The notes: generated by a model from the sequence alone, not told the origin. Shown: positions 40,401-53,924, counted from the stretch's first letter. The stretch: 64,000 nt of DNA from Ficedula albicollis (GCF_000247815.1 NC_021673.1:109826898-109890897), one strand, 5' to 3'. Made by a program: numbers and translations.

Positions 40401-43400
40401 AGTTTTTTGTGTACAGTGCACTAGCTCCCCATGTGGACACACCCGATTAACAATACATGCAAAGTAGCTTACAGAACTTAAGAGCAATCCTCTGCTTTAA
40501 AGTGGCAGCTAGTGGGCTCTGAATTCACTCCTAACATCTATCAACTTGAATCCCTGTGTATGTTTTTTTCTTAGTGCAGTTGCTGGGTTAAGAATCTCCC
40601 TCCAGTGACTCTCCATTTCCAACAGCACCCTTTCAGTTGTGCCAACACAGCCATCTCTCTCTCTTTTATAACATCTTAAGAAATTATTATGTTTTTTTCA
40701 AAACTACTTAACATTTAATCAAAGCAATTATTCTTCAAACTCCAAGTTCCAGTAATGACTAATACCTCCCTTGCCTCTTGACAGGAAACATTCAACCTTC
40801 CTTTTGCTCTGTTCTCTATTAATTCAATCTACAAATAGTTGAACTTGAACTGGGCACGGACTTGTATTCTGAAAGGCTAATGCAGAATTATGCACCATAC
40901 TGCACATACCAGAAACAGGTTTTCTGCTGTGCTGCTACCTGTCCTGATTTTTGCTGGGATAGAGCTGATTTTCTTCTTAGTAACCAGCGCAGCGCTGCGT
41001 TTTGGATTCAGTAGAATAGTGCTGATAACACACTGATATTTTAGTTGCTGCTAAGCAGTGCTTACTCTTAGGTCAAAGATTTTTTGGTATCCCAGGCTCT
41101 GCCAGCAAGGTGTGTAAGAAGCAGGAGGGAGCATAGCCGGGACAACAGACCCACAGTGGCCAAAGGGATAGTCCACACCACAGAGCATCAGACTCAGGCT
41201 GGGGATTGGTCTGTGGTTTTTCTGCCTCATTCTTAACTGTAATTATAATCTTATTGTAGTATTTTATTTCAGTTATTAAACTGTTCTTATCTCAACCCAT
41301 ATGTTTCACCTTTTTTTCTGATTCTCCTTCCCAGCCCACTGGAAGGGGAAGGAAGGTGTGAGGGGTGACCAAGCAGCTGCAGCCTGCCCAGCCCACTGGA
41401 AGGAGGAAGGTGTGAGGGGTGACCAAGCAGCTGCACGGTACTTAGTTGCCAGCTGGGCTGATAGTTGAAAGCTATCAAACTTTCCCAGGTATTTGGTACA
41501 GAACCGGACAAGAATCTCATTAATTTAGGATTCTTCTCATCATCAGTGGTACTTAGTTGCCAGCTGGGCTGAGAGTTGAAAGCTATCAAAACTTTCCCAG
41601 GTATTTGGTACAGAACCGGACAAGAATCTCATTAATTTAGGATTCTTCTCATCATCAGTAACAGAAGTTTTATTTCAAAATTTTATTTTGAAGTGTGAAA
41701 ACTGAGCCATATTTTCATTCTCATGATGCCACCTTGCTTTTTTCAAGAAAAAACAAGTTAAGGTAACTCAATTAACATATATTTTAGACAAGTTTTATAT
41801 TCAAAGTAAAGGTCACTAAAAAAAAACCAGAATGCACAGCTCAGTTCTTAAGCCTCCAATTTTTTTCTACAACCACATCACAATTACATTAAAACCATAG
41901 ATTGAACATTATCCCTTTGAAAAATAGTGTTCAAATTTATGAGTTTTCACTGTTTAAGTGAAACTATGCTTATATTGAAGATTCCTATTTAGCCTGCAGA
42001 GCCCCACAACTTAGAACATTAAACATCATTACTAACACTTCATGAAAGCTTGTTTAAAGTTAATTTTTGGAAGTATTCTATTATTTTGTGTACTGGCAGT
42101 GGCTGTCTTCTGGGGTTTTTTTGTATTAGTTTGGTTTGTTGTGGTTTGGGTTTTTCCTATCTCTTGAAGCAGTTGCTTTGGAAATAACCAGCATTTCAGT
42201 GCTTGTTGATATTAGGTGTTTATAAAAAGCAATTATTATTTTATAGAGAAGTATTTTGTAACTGAAGTGGCATGGACTTCTCCCTAATCTGTGTGACAAG
42301 TGTGGGAACAGCACAAAATAAGGGATTTCACAAGCCCTATAGAAAGCTTTATTTTTGAAAGAAATAGCTCAAGAAAAAAAGATTTTTTTTATAACTAGAA
42401 AGTTGATTAATAACTTTTCCAATATTATGAAATTTTGAAAAACTATTTAGTGCAATATCCAGATTCTTCTATGACTTGGACACAGTAAGTTTTCTTGGAA
42501 GTCACTACACATACAGACTGTAACTTAGTACTGGAAGAAACTGGCACTTTCAACACAAAATAAAGCTCTATGTTACACAAGTGAGTAATAATCAGAAGCA
42601 CTTATGTTCAACACCTTCCTGAAAGACACACTGAAATCCCATGCTCTGCATGCTGACACAATGTAAGTAAGGAAAACTGAAAAAAATCACTTCCTAAACT
42701 AAGAAAAAAACAAAACAAAAACAAACAACCCTCCTCAAAAAACAAACAAACAAAAAAAAAACCCAACCCACCAACAAAAACTCACCACCACCAAAAAACC
42801 CACTAACAAAAACCCACACACAAATGTTCCCAAATAATTTCTACAGACCTCAGTATCTCCCCATTAAAAAATGGAAAGTTTCCCACTGCACACAAAATAA
42901 AGTGATGATCATGGGTTGTTTCCTTAAAAATATCTGGCAAAATGAAGACATATAAGAGATGGAAGATGTCCAAGTAGAAAAGCGGAGGGTTTTTTATTCA
43001 GTAGTCTTCAGCGATTTTTTAAGGGCACTAAACAATTCAGAAAACAAAAAAATACAAGTCAAGGAGGATAAGATGCTTGTTCTGCAGTTTGAAATTTCAT
43101 GTGTTTAGAAACACACACACACAATACCTCACCACCACTTTAATTGCATCTTTGCTCTCTATGGTTCAAGGACATCAATATCCTGCTGTAGCCTTCCTCA
43201 AAAGCAGCACCAGTGAAAAATCACAAGAAAGCAAGTGTTGTGCTTCTCATGGTGCAAAAGCCTTTTCTGGGAAGGTAGCTTATCTCATAAGGTGATGATA
43301 AAGAGACTCTTGACTGTGATCCAAGAAAGAGAATACCTGCCACAACTCAGAAAGAGAGAACAAAAAGTTGCATCAGTTTCACACATGAACTTAGTCACTG

Positions 43401-46400
43401 CTCTTATCCAGCTGGGAAGACACCACATAACAGCCCTGTTCTTTTAATAACGCTGCTGTTCACACAGCTGAGAAAAGACTGGTTGACTCAAGAACCTCGC
43501 ACTTTGTCTTTTAATGTGAAAGAAAGCGTCTTACCCCAAAAGTAATAATTTAGTACTCTAGCAGGCATAAAGACCACAGGAGCTCTGTTATGACACTGGA
43601 TTTTCAAAGTTTTCCGAGTTCCCTTCACCCAGACCCTGCAGTGCTTGCTTCACTTGTTTCACCTTTCTACACTTCCAGGTCCCAGTTATATAAACATTTC
43701 TCTGCACAGCACCGTTGGGTCACTATGCTTTTTGTTCCTAAGGCAATACCAGAGTTTCAGAAACAACATCAGTCATTTTGTTAGAACAGTGAATTTTCAA
43801 AGACAAGGGAAAAGGCACAACAGCCGACTACAAGCATTTTTCCTAACAATATAAAGCATTAAGTGTGAGGAATATTACTAGAGGACAAAATGAAATTCTC
43901 ATAAGCTTAGAATAATTTTTGCTTGTATTAAAATTTTCAACCTGGTCACTTATGTCTTTTGTTCAGTGTGAATGATACCTGAACAGGAGCATTCTCTTTC
44001 CAACCTCCCTTTAACACATAACTATTACTTTTTATTAAATGCTTTAGAACTTGTGAAATTTCTTGAGAGCTTATTTACCTGATTAAAACAATAACGGGAT
44101 AAAATTTAAACAAGAAAATATAGTTTACTGGGGGTAACAATCTTCCAGAAATGAATAGGTGAGACATAACCCAACTTCAGAAGCTATTCAAACTCAAGGT
44201 CTCTTAACTTCTAGGGAAAGAAACTGCAGTAGAAAACTACGCATTTTAGTATTAAAAATACATGTCTACACACACATTATCTTGCTCTGTATTTAACTGT
44301 CACTATCCACACCTTAAATTTAGAAAGACTGATCAACTGCTGATACACAAGTATGGTAAAGAGAATCATACTACTTCCAAGTGAGCATGAGCCTCATCAG
44401 CTCCTACATGGAAAGTCAGTGGAGGAAAAGACTCTGAAGTAGTTCATCTTGCATTGAAAACAGAAAGATAACATGACAGCTCACACGTTCCAAAATTCTG
44501 TTAGCTAAAATTTACTAAGAAGAGAAAAAGAATTCAAAGAATGTTTTCCTATAAATGAAAAAAAAAATAGGCTTGTCAGATTATGCTACATTTTGGGACA
44601 ATCTTCACTGATGTCAGAGCATCTACATTCAGGTAGGACTGAAAAATCTAAATTTCATTTAGTTTTTTTGAAAGAAAACCCAAGAAGCTACCTTTGTTCC
44701 CTTCCTCACCTGTCCAAAAGACACTGTTTCTATCCACTCACGCACTATGCTGTTTGTCTCAGTACCACGGAATATTCCTGACATTGAAGATCAGAAACAT
44801 ACTTCTGTCCAGATCTGCAAAAGCCTTTCCCAGCCCTATCTTCGTTTTCTTTTAAGAAGAGAATGTCATCACATTCAACTTTAACAACAGGGCTGCCCAC
44901 CAGGGACTAGGATAAGGTCAAATTCATTTTCAGTTGTCATCAGAACCAGGATATGAAATAAGCCCCCAAAAATGTATTAGTTGAGGAACACACACAGCCC
45001 TCTTAAAGGTTTCTCTCCCTCCCCTCAGCTACAAGCATGGATTTATAAAAAGAGAAACCTCTACAGGCACAACAGGTTGGACATAATGAAGCACTGTTTC
45101 TATAGTCCTCTAGGTACCAACTTGAAAGGATGCTTCGCTACTAGCAATGATTGGAGAACACTTCTCCAGAGACCAAAGAAAAAGTAATTCAATTTCAGTT
45201 GGTGAAAACTAGTATCTAGGAATGGCTGTTTTATAGACATTCTTTTTAGCTTCATATTACAGAAATGAATCAAGACTATATTAATTCAAGAAAAGTCTTA
45301 TTGCCAAAAAACAAAGAACTTCCTTGTGTTACTCACAATGAACTCCCCAAGCTTTCTGATTAGCACAAAAAGCAAACAGATAGCAAGCTATTTTAACACT
45401 GCTGTTGCTTTTCTTACTGCTGCATAAACAATGGAAAAGGGGAAAAATTTGAGGCATCTTATAAAATACAGAGTTCAGGAACACAGACTTAGGAAAAATT
45501 CAGACTGCAAAAAGATAGCAAGTAATATCCAAGACATGTAAAGTGATGCAGCGTTTCAAGGGCCTAGGAATCTGTATTTCTTTCATACTATCATAATCTA
45601 TCTTAAAAAAAAAAGGTTGTTTTCCAATACAGGAGAAAGGTAAAGAATTTGAGACTCACCCAGAAGATGGAAAAGCAGAAAAAATTTACCCACCCTCATT
45701 CCACTGGGGCAAGAGAATGGATGATATTCCAGTGAAAAATAAAAATGTAAGAAAAAAATCCCATTCCCTCACCTTCCCTAATCTAAAGGGAAAGAGAGTA
45801 CTGCTGTAGGAGTTGGCTAAGAACAATACCACTACAGTTCTCAGCTGGGGGGAAAAAAAATTGAAAGGAAAAAAAAATTGTCTTTGAAGCAGACCAGATA
45901 GTTGAGCACTGCATAACTATTCACAGTAAGAGCCTAAAGTCAAACAAGTCAAATTTTAAGCAAGGCCTAAGCAGTGAGATTGCTCCAAATACAGCGTGAA
46001 GAGACAGCATCAGGTATTTACTTTACAGTAAATCAGATGCCAAGTGTTTGGTCACTATCACAAACATTTGGTTGTTGGTTTCTGGTTTGGTGTCTTTTTT
46101 TTTTCCCTTCAGGAATCCAAATGAAATATATTCCCTAATTTTACACTATTTTGTACTTACTGCTGGTAGTAGAGACTGCATGTTCTGGTTGGAGTCAGCT
46201 ATAGTGGCTAGGTAAACCAAGTTTGTATGCAGCATCTGCTGGTACCTATCAAAATAAACAAAGCAAACCAAATCTTAATTCATAAACATAGTACATCAGA
46301 ATTTACTCTAATTCCACAAATGTAAAGAAAGTTACTTATGTAAAACGAGACTCAAGAGGCTTACAATACCATTACTAGGAATCTTCCAGGAGCCCTTTCT

Positions 46401-47669
46401 CTCACACTTATCTATTATTCAATCTTTCCCAATATCTCCATCATATCTGTGCCTATCTGCACTGCTGTCTTGCTACAAAAAAAAAAAATCTAAAGCTGGG
46501 TGACACTGTTCTCACTTATTTCACTTTCTGCTTTAAACTAAATCACCAGAAGACACAGAGGGAGTGTGTTTCTAAAGCTGGGTGACACTGTCCTCACTTA
46601 TTTCACTTTCTGCCTTAAAATAAATCACCAGAAGACACAGAGGGAGTGTGTTTGTGTCTGGCATAATTTCCACCACAAACACTAGAGAAAGAAAGCTGTT
46701 TATTACGTCCCCATATTCAAGATATCATAGACTTATGTGAATTGTGACACATTTCATCAGGACCCCAAGCTCTGGAAGTTTGCTTTGGAATAATTTTTTG
46801 CTAGAGAACCACAGTCCAAATTCTCAGTATGTACCCCACAGTCACAAAACTAACCTTGAAAGCTGGAGCAGATTACAAGTACATAACTACAGGCTTGCAA
46901 ACAAAAGTAGTCCCTTAAACCAAAAGCACCTATTATTTATGATGTCCCTCCTATTCCCAGACTACCAGCTCTCTTGGCAAGAAAATAAGTTGCCCTATCT
47001 GTCCATATTTGTCTGATTATATGAGTGCCATCATCACCTAATGCCAGAAAAGAGTAATGGGAAATTAACACTCCTTAACAATTCACTCCTTCTACAGTTC
47101 TCTCAGATCACTCTCCAAAGGCCCCACTAGACAGCAAGTCCATGATGGTTATTTTGGCAAGCCAAACTTCTAAGACAAGGCTTTTTGTTCTTGGGCAAGT
47201 GAAAAGCAGGTAGTTTTTAAACATACCATCAGGAATGTTCCATCAGGAAGCAGAAAGGTCCATTTTCCTATGAGATTCTGAGAATTCTTCAAACAAAACT
47301 ATCTCTTTCAAACAATTTATTTACAATATGGAGGAAAAATATCCTTTTCATACAGTCCTTATTTTTATGAGTATATTCATCACGACATCAACTTGCAGTA
47401 GGCAAGCTGCAACATTTCAGTGACAGAAATGACACTTATAGAGCAAATAAAACCCACCCAGCCCCCACAAAAATTTCAAGCGAGCAATATTTTTCTTCAC
47501 AGCACAGTTCTCCTGTAAGGTAAGAGAAATCAAGAATGATGATCTAGATGGAAATTCACCCAGTCCACAGAAGATATGGATTAAGATCTTACTGAGAGCA
47601 TTCAGAAGTCTTTCCCTTGTTCTGATAGTCCATTATACACTGGATAAGATGGTTGTTTTCATCCAACAT
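8341..47669 (-). CDS. SS18: SS18 (SYT), BAF/SWI-SNF subunit, exons 11 to 2 (exon 1 not readable)
   Basis: SS18 is a nuclear subunit of the BAF and non-canonical BAF chromatin-remodelling complexes and acts as a transcriptional co-activator. The coding sequence is the complement of the join 8341-8367, 10482-10615, 13285-13407, 14131-14223, 16438-16542, 17256-17423, 26526-26747, 33812-33965, 46161-46245 and 47593-47669. All phases agree, all introns are GT-AG, and the total is 1188 nt: 395 codons and a TGA stop. That equals residues 24-418 of the human protein as I remember it, with no net length change. The N-terminal SNH domain (exons 2-3) is followed by a Met/Pro/Gly/Asn/Gln-rich middle (exons 4-6) and a Gln-Pro-Gly-Tyr-rich QPGY activation domain (exons 7-11). 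The initiator Met and about 22 further residues belong to exon 1, which probably lies in the poly-G block at 50914-51543. Human comparisons are from memory, but the gene identity is very secure. Confidence 0.97.
8368..10481 (-). other. SS18 intron 10 (2114 bp)
   Basis: AT-rich single-copy sequence between a GTATTC donor at the right and a T-rich TAG acceptor at the left. I see no recognisable mobile element or gene inside. Confidence 0.85.
10482..10615 (-). CDS. SS18: SS18 exon 10 (QPGY domain)
   Basis: This 134-nt exon completes G366 and encodes residues 367-410, starting PSQSGPGPQYPNYPQ and ending RPYGYDQ. It is made of Gln/Pro/Gly/Tyr repeats that form the low-complexity activation domain needed for co-activation and condensate-like behaviour. 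It has a CTCAG acceptor and a CCAG/GTATTC donor and exits in phase 0. One substitution against my memory of human is Ser for Gly in PSQGG. Confidence 0.97.
11441..11584. repeat. Two-copy tandem duplication, 72-bp unit
   Basis: Copies at 11441-11512 and 11513-11584 differ at only a few bases (for example GCTTTTTC against GGTCTTTC). The copies are head to tail with no spacer. Confidence 0.93.
12422..12549. repeat. Two-copy tandem duplication, 64-bp unit
   Basis: Copies at 12422-12485 and 12486-12549 start ACAAATTACCCACACATT. They are almost identical, differing by about two transitions around the CACACATACATG/CACACACACGATG segment. Confidence 0.93.
13285..13407 (-). CDS. SS18: SS18 exon 9 (QPGY domain)
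   Basis: This 123-nt exon completes G325 and encodes residues 326-365, beginning NSQYGQQQDAYQG and continuing as Gln/Pro/Gly/Tyr repeats such as YPGQQGYPGQQQGY. It has an ACAG acceptor and a TATG/GTAAG donor and is flanked by phase-1 junctions on both sides. Relative to remembered human sequence, one Pro in the PPPQQ stretch is Gln. Confidence 0.97.
13408..14130 (-). other. SS18 intron 8 (723 bp)
   Basis: Short AT-rich intron with small A-runs near 13700 and 13873. No repeat family recognised. Confidence 0.85.
14131..14223 (-). CDS. SS18: SS18 exon 8, 93-nt cassette exon
   Basis: This 93-nt exon completes G294 and encodes 30 residues, starting HNDYGYQQPSYPEQGYD and ending SSQHYYEG. Acceptor GATGTAG and donor GAG/GTATCT are intact. 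Both flanking junctions are phase 1, so skipping removes 31 residues without a frameshift. In mammals this exon is alternatively spliced, giving 418- and 387-residue isoforms. The same arrangement is possible here. Confidence 0.96.
14224..16437 (-). other. SS18 intron 7 (2214 bp)
   Basis: AT-rich intron with a 47-bp tandem duplication at 15434-15528. Otherwise nothing recognisable. Confidence 0.85.
15434..15528. repeat. Two-copy tandem duplication, 47-48-bp unit
   Basis: Copies at 15434-15480 and 15481-15528 both read CTAATACA then AGATATGGCTTGATG onward and differ by one inserted A and the last base. Confidence 0.93.
16438..16542 (-). CDS. SS18: SS18 exon 7
   Basis: This 105-nt exon completes G259 and encodes residues 260-293: PPQQYSGQEDYYGDQY, then SHGGQGPPEGMNQQYYPD. 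It starts the Tyr-rich C-terminal domain. It has a TTTTTCAG acceptor and a GATG/GTAATC donor, with phase 1 at both ends. Confidence 0.97.
16543..17255 (-). other. SS18 intron 6 (713 bp)
   Basis: Short AT-rich intron. No repeat or gene recognised. Confidence 0.85.
17256..17423 (-). CDS. SS18: SS18 exon 6
   Basis: This 168-nt exon completes G203 and encodes residues 204-258, beginning PMMHQQPPSQQYNMPQAGG and ending RQIPPYRPPQQ. It is Met/Gln/Gly-rich. It has a TTTGCAG acceptor and a CAAG/GTAGG donor, phase 1 at both ends. One Ala replaces a Gly of the remembered human GGGQHY segment. Confidence 0.97.
19550..20348 (+). mobile_element. CR1 LINE 3' fragment
   Basis: About 800 bp match the CR1 3' consensus that I recognise: 'aagttcaacaagtccaagtg', 'gtgcagcacctgggt', 'gatgaaaagctggg', 'gccacaaggattatcagag' and 'gggtggtgaggcactgga', ending in the terminal 'cattcaatgattctata'. 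The intact 3' end fixes plus orientation, antisense to SS18. It is 5'-truncated as usual for CR1 and has no open reverse-transcriptase frame. Moderate divergence suggests an old insertion. Confidence 0.92.
21086..21172. repeat. Two-copy tandem duplication, 44-bp unit
   Basis: Units starting TAATAGCAACGAGAGGAC at 21086 and TAATAGCAATGAGAGGAC at 21130, both ending in ACATGGTTGA, differ by one or two bases. Confidence 0.92.
24181..24370. repeat. Two-copy tandem duplication, 95-bp unit
   Basis: Units begin TGGGCTTGGCTACCTACC at 24181 and 24276 and end CACAAGAGAGTAAAG. They differ by about three transitions (TCTCATGG/TCCCATGG, GATGAC/GACGAC, TATGTCC/TATGCCC). Confidence 0.93.
26123..26299. repeat. 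Three-copy tandem array, 72-73-bp unit with one short copy
   Basis: A 32-bp partial copy (26123-26154) is followed by two full copies (26155-26227 and 26228-26299). Each starts TGTCTGCAAATCAACAAAG, and the copies differ at only two or three sites. Confidence 0.92.
26526..26747 (-). CDS. SS18: SS18 exon 5
   Basis: This is the longest coding exon (222 nt). It completes G129 and encodes residues 130-202, starting PNHMPMQGPGPNQLNMTNSS and ending NMNMQPNQ. It is Met/Asn/Ser/Gln-rich low-complexity sequence. It has a CTGAAG acceptor and a CAAG/GTAAG donor, phase 1 at both ends. Asn replaces Ser in the remembered human NMSMQ. Confidence 0.97.
27138..27235 (-). mobile_element. CR1 LINE 3' end fragment
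   Basis: The sequence 'atagaatcatagaaacattttg' (read in two parts) followed by 'tggaaaagac' and 'aagtccaac' is the reverse complement of a CR1 3' terminus. It is about 100 bp, minus orientation, heavily truncated. Confidence 0.8.
28437..28472. repeat. (CA)n microsatellite
   Basis: About 18 AC dinucleotides with one T interruption (ACACATACAC). It is an ordinary microsatellite likely to be polymorphic. Confidence 0.95.
29952..30321 (-). mobile_element. Solo LTR of an endogenous retrovirus, minus orientation
   Basis: The element starts TGCTGTGGTTTAG and ends AACCAGGACA, so on the minus strand it runs TGTCCTGGTT to CCACAGCA. It is 370 bp with inverted TG/CA ends. On the minus strand CAGTAAATTG (polyadenylation-like), then TTCTTATCTCAAC, marks the R/U5 side. 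The flanks ACCTG (29947-29951) and ACTTG (30322-30326) look like a 5-bp target duplication with one mismatch. There is no internal viral region, so it is a solo LTR. It is related to the LTRs at 6948 and 48225. Confidence 0.85.
30138..30659. repeat. Segmental duplication copy A (522 bp)
   Basis: By eye this is identical, base for base, to 30973-31494 (offset 835). It begins inside the solo LTR (taking its last 184 bp on the plus strand) and runs 338 bp into unique flank. The two copies are in direct orientation, separated by 313 bp of unrelated AT-rich sequence. Confidence 0.95.
30973..31494. repeat. Segmental duplication copy B (522 bp)
   Basis: This is the second copy of 30138-30659. Since copy A has the complete LTR context on its left and copy B has only the partial LTR, copy B is the derived one or an assembly product. 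Confidence 0.95.
33812..33965 (-). CDS. SS18: SS18 exon 4
   Basis: This 154-nt exon encodes residues 78-128 and the first base of G129, starting PPTQNMPMGPGGMSQSG, with the PPPPPRSHNM segment and ending NQMNGQMP. It enters in phase 0 and leaves in phase 1. It has a TTTCAG acceptor and a CCTG/GTAAG donor. Two residues differ from remembered human (Ser for Asn in GMNQS and Ser for Pro in NMPSD). The exon is locally GC-rich compared with its introns. Confidence 0.97.
35134..35223. repeat. Two-copy tandem duplication, about 44-bp unit
   Basis: Two units contain CATTCACTTGCCAGGGAG followed by GGAACAGTAGTAAT, starting at 35148 and 35192. The left part of the unit (AGAGACA-rich) is slightly diverged. 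Confidence 0.88.
37185..37282. repeat. Two-copy tandem duplication, 49-bp unit
   Basis: Units start GACAATCAGTGATTAAAA at 37185 and 37234 and differ by one transition (ATGCTTAC/ATGTTTAC). Confidence 0.93.
38476..38598. repeat. Two-copy tandem duplication, 60-63-bp unit
   Basis: Units begin CTCCAGAAAACAAAATC at 38476 and 38539. They are identical apart from a 3-bp difference (CCAACAGTT against CCAAGTT). Confidence 0.93.
40940..41461 (+). mobile_element. Solo LTR-like element of an endogenous retrovirus, truncated 3' end
   Basis: It starts TGTCCTGATTTTTGCTGG and continues with LTR hallmarks I recognise from passerine ERVs: GCTGATAACACACTGA, TATTAAACTGTTCTTATC (polyadenylation signal then R/U5) and CTTAGTTGCCAGCTGGG. 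The usual terminal CA is missing or changed, and the element merges into a 111-bp tandem duplication. There is no internal region or coding sequence. Plus orientation, antisense to SS18, in intron 3. Confidence 0.8.
41333..41436. repeat. Internal duplication in LTR U5, 46-52-bp unit
   Basis: The segment CAGCCCACTGGAAGG to GACCAAGCAGCTGCA occurs twice (about 41333-41385 and 41391-41436) with a 6-bp length difference. Confidence 0.88.
41437..41659. repeat. Two-copy tandem duplication, 111-bp unit
   Basis: Units begin GGTACTTAGTTGCCAGCTG at 41437 and 41548. They differ by two small changes (GATAGTTG/GAGAGTTG and one extra A). The unit joins the last bases of the LTR to about 85 bp of flank. Confidence 0.93.
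42699..42830. repeat. A/C-rich low-complexity tract
   Basis: This is about 130 bp made only of A and C with rare T/G, in patterns like AACAAACAAACA and ACCCACTAACA. It is simple-sequence DNA. Confidence 0.85.
46161..46245 (-). CDS. SS18: SS18 exon 3 (SNH domain)
   Basis: This 85-nt exon supplies the last base of Gln49 and residues 50-77, starting YQQMLHTNLVYLATIADSN and ending MQSLLPA. It is the second half of the SNH domain, which binds the BAF core and BRM/BRG1. It has a GATAG acceptor and a GCA/GTAAGT donor, and enters in phase 2 and leaves in phase 0. It looks invariant against remembered human. Confidence 0.97.
46246..47592 (-). other. SS18 intron 2 (1347 bp)
   Basis: AT-rich intron with one 82-bp tandem duplication (46489-46652). 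Nothing else recognised. Confidence 0.85.
46489..46652. repeat. Two-copy tandem duplication, 82-bp unit
   Basis: Units begin TCTAAAGCTGGGTGACACTG at 46489 and 46571 and end GAGGGAGTGTGTT. They differ by about three substitutions. Confidence 0.93.
47593..47669 (-). CDS. SS18: SS18 exon 2 (SNH domain)
   Basis: This 77-nt exon encodes residues 24-48 and two bases of Gln49, starting MLDENNHLIQCIMDYQ and ending GKTSECS. It is the core of the SNH domain. It has a TTTCAG acceptor and a CTCA/GTAAGA donor, and enters in phase 0. The ATG at its first codon is internal Met24 of the family, not the natural start. Glu27 replaces human Asp, and Tyr38 is Ser in human as I recall it. Confidence 0.97.
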
Positions 47670-52000
<4,331 letters not shown>

Positions 52001-52009
52001 GGACGGGAT

Positions 52010-52300
52010 GGGAGACCTGAAGGGAGGCGCTTGGAATTGGAGGGGACTTGCTTTGGGGTCTGGAGTATCTCCCATGAGGAGAGGCTGCGGGAGCTGACCC
52101 TGTTAGTCTAGAGACTACATTAATGCATGTAAACATCTCAGAGGAGGGTGCCAAGAGAGTGGTGCCCAGCGACAGGACATGGAGCAATGGCCATAAACTA
52201 AAACTCAAGAAGTTTCCATTTCAACACGAGGAAGGACTTTTTTGCATGAAGGGTGGCAGAGCAGTGGAAGAGGCTGCCCAGGGGCTTGGGGCAGCGTTCC
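52010..52300 (+). mobile_element. CR1 LINE fragment
   Basis: Segments such as GGAGTATCTCCCATGAGG, AGAGGCTGCGGGAGCTG, GTGGTGCCCAGCGACAGG and AGCAGTGGAAGAGGCTGCCC follow the CR1 3' consensus in order. The fragment lacks the terminal repeat. It sits at the upstream edge of the CpG-rich region. Confidence 0.85.
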
Positions 52301-53240
52301 TGATGAGTTGGGCCGCTGCGGGTTCCCTTGCGTGAGAGTGAAACGGAGCAAGAACAGCTCGGCAGCAACATTAAAGGTGAGCTGCAGACGCTGGAAGTGC
52401 TGAAACCAGCCTGGATTTGTTTCAGCGCAGCCACTGGAGGGAATCTCGGTGTCGCCGAAGAGCCTCATGAACGAGTTTGTAAGACAGTTCTTGGAAGAAT
52501 GAAGAGTTGCAGCGGGCTGTTGGTAGCGGGACGCTCAAAGTCCCCATCTAAAGCATTTTAAACGTGTCTTTTCCTGGGCACATGCGCTGCCCGGCCTGTG
52601 TGCATTGCAGTGCCGCACTGCAGGCTGTGAGTACAGAATCCCTGCCTTTAGCCGAGTGGTGGCTGCTCTTGCCGCTGGCCGAGGTGTGTGTGCTCCGTGG
52701 CTGGCCGACACTGGACACCGGTGACAGGATGCCAGAGCCCACGCCACGAGATGAGAATCTCCATCCTGACTTGGCTTGCTTGTTTCTCGGCTGTTGCTGG
52801 CAGAAGGGCTTGGCTCTTCCCTGCAGCCCTAGCCGGCCCTTTTGGTCACAGCACACATTTGTCAGTGGCATCCATGGCCACCCCCCGGCTGTGCAGCTGC
52901 TTCCCAGCTGGCATGCTCTCTCCTCAGGCTGGGTCTGGGCTGGCTCCTGCCCCCAGCCCCATGACCACTACTCGTGCTGGCTCTGTTGTCCGAGGATGTG
53001 CTGTGGCTGCCCATCACCCCCTGCCTCTTTCCCTTGACATCCAGTTCCCGGGCTGCTGGCTCCAAGCTGTTGCTGCACTCCCACAGCATCCCGCTCTCCA
53101 AGGGCTCGCCACCTGGGCCTGATGCTCTCTGCTACCAGAATGACACTTCTTCTGCCCCGTCTCTTCAGATTATACAGGACCCAGAGTTGGGGTGATGCTA
53201 ATCTGGCTTGCTTTTCTCCAGGAAATATCTGTGGCTCAGC
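52301..53240. other. GC-rich sequence upstream of SS18, unassigned
   Basis: About 900 bp are clearly more GC-rich than the rest of the flank, with several overlapping open frames on both strands that show no recognisable protein features. It could be promoter shore or a divergent non-coding transcript. Nothing supports a protein. Confidence 0.5.
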
Positions 53241-53370
53241 GCTTGCTCTGTAGGTTAGGCTAAGATGGAGCAATGCCAGCGTATCCATTACTTTGTGTTT
53301 CTAACCTTTTCACTCATCACTGTGGTCCATTTTTTGGACTATTTTGGTCTTTTTTTCTGTCTGCTACTTT

Positions 53371-53418
<48 letters not shown>
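53371..53418. repeat. (ATC)16 microsatellite
   Basis: Sixteen perfect ATC units, followed by one variant unit (GTC) and another ATC. Confidence 0.97.
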
Positions 53419-53780
53419 GTCATCACTACCATAATACTTGGAGGGAATAAAAAATAAAAAAGGAAGATTTGAAGAAACTATGTTTTCCTAAAGTTGATAT
53501 GCTTCATGGTGATCTATAGTTATTATTACATGGTCTTGGAGTGAGCTCAGCAAGTAACTGTTGTAGTAGCTGTGTGTTCAAATTGGTACTTTTTTAGTTA
53601 CTACAAACAGCAGCAAAGAACCCTACAAATGAAGAATGCATGATGGCCATGGCCAAATCAGCATGTAATCAGAACTAACCATCTCCTACCCAGTTAGTAA
53701 CAGAATTATGAACACCTTTGGTTTTAGCACATACTTGTCCCTGGAGAACTGGTGAGGTGTCTGAAAGTGTCCCAAGGCTG

Positions 53781-53924
53781 CAGGCATAGCAAACGTGTTT
53801 CCATGAAATACACTGGACACCGGGAATGCCACATTTTTTTTTTTTCTTTTTCCAGGCATAGCAAATGTGCTTCTATGAAATACACTGAACACTAGGAATG
53901 CCACCAAATGTTTTTCTTTTTCCA
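53781..53924. repeat. Two-copy tandem duplication, 72-bp unit
   Basis: Units begin CAGGCATAGCAAA at 53781 and 53853 and end in a T-rich CTTTTTCCA segment. Identity is about 85-90 percent by eye, so it is older than the other duplications. Confidence 0.9.

Larger units (their letters stand above)
33966..46160 (-). other. SS18 intron 3 (12195 bp)
   Basis: This is the longest intron read completely. It contains tandem duplications at 35134-35223, 37185-37282, 38476-38598 and 41437-41659, a solo LTR-like element at 40940-41461 with its own internal duplication, and an A/C-rich tract at 42699-42830. Other stretches are AT-rich with nothing recognisable. Confidence 0.85.

Noticed and set aside
47667..47669. 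ATG at the first codon of exon 2 as the SS18 start
   Set aside because: It is internal Met24 directly after a splice acceptor. The family has 23 earlier residues encoded in exon 1.
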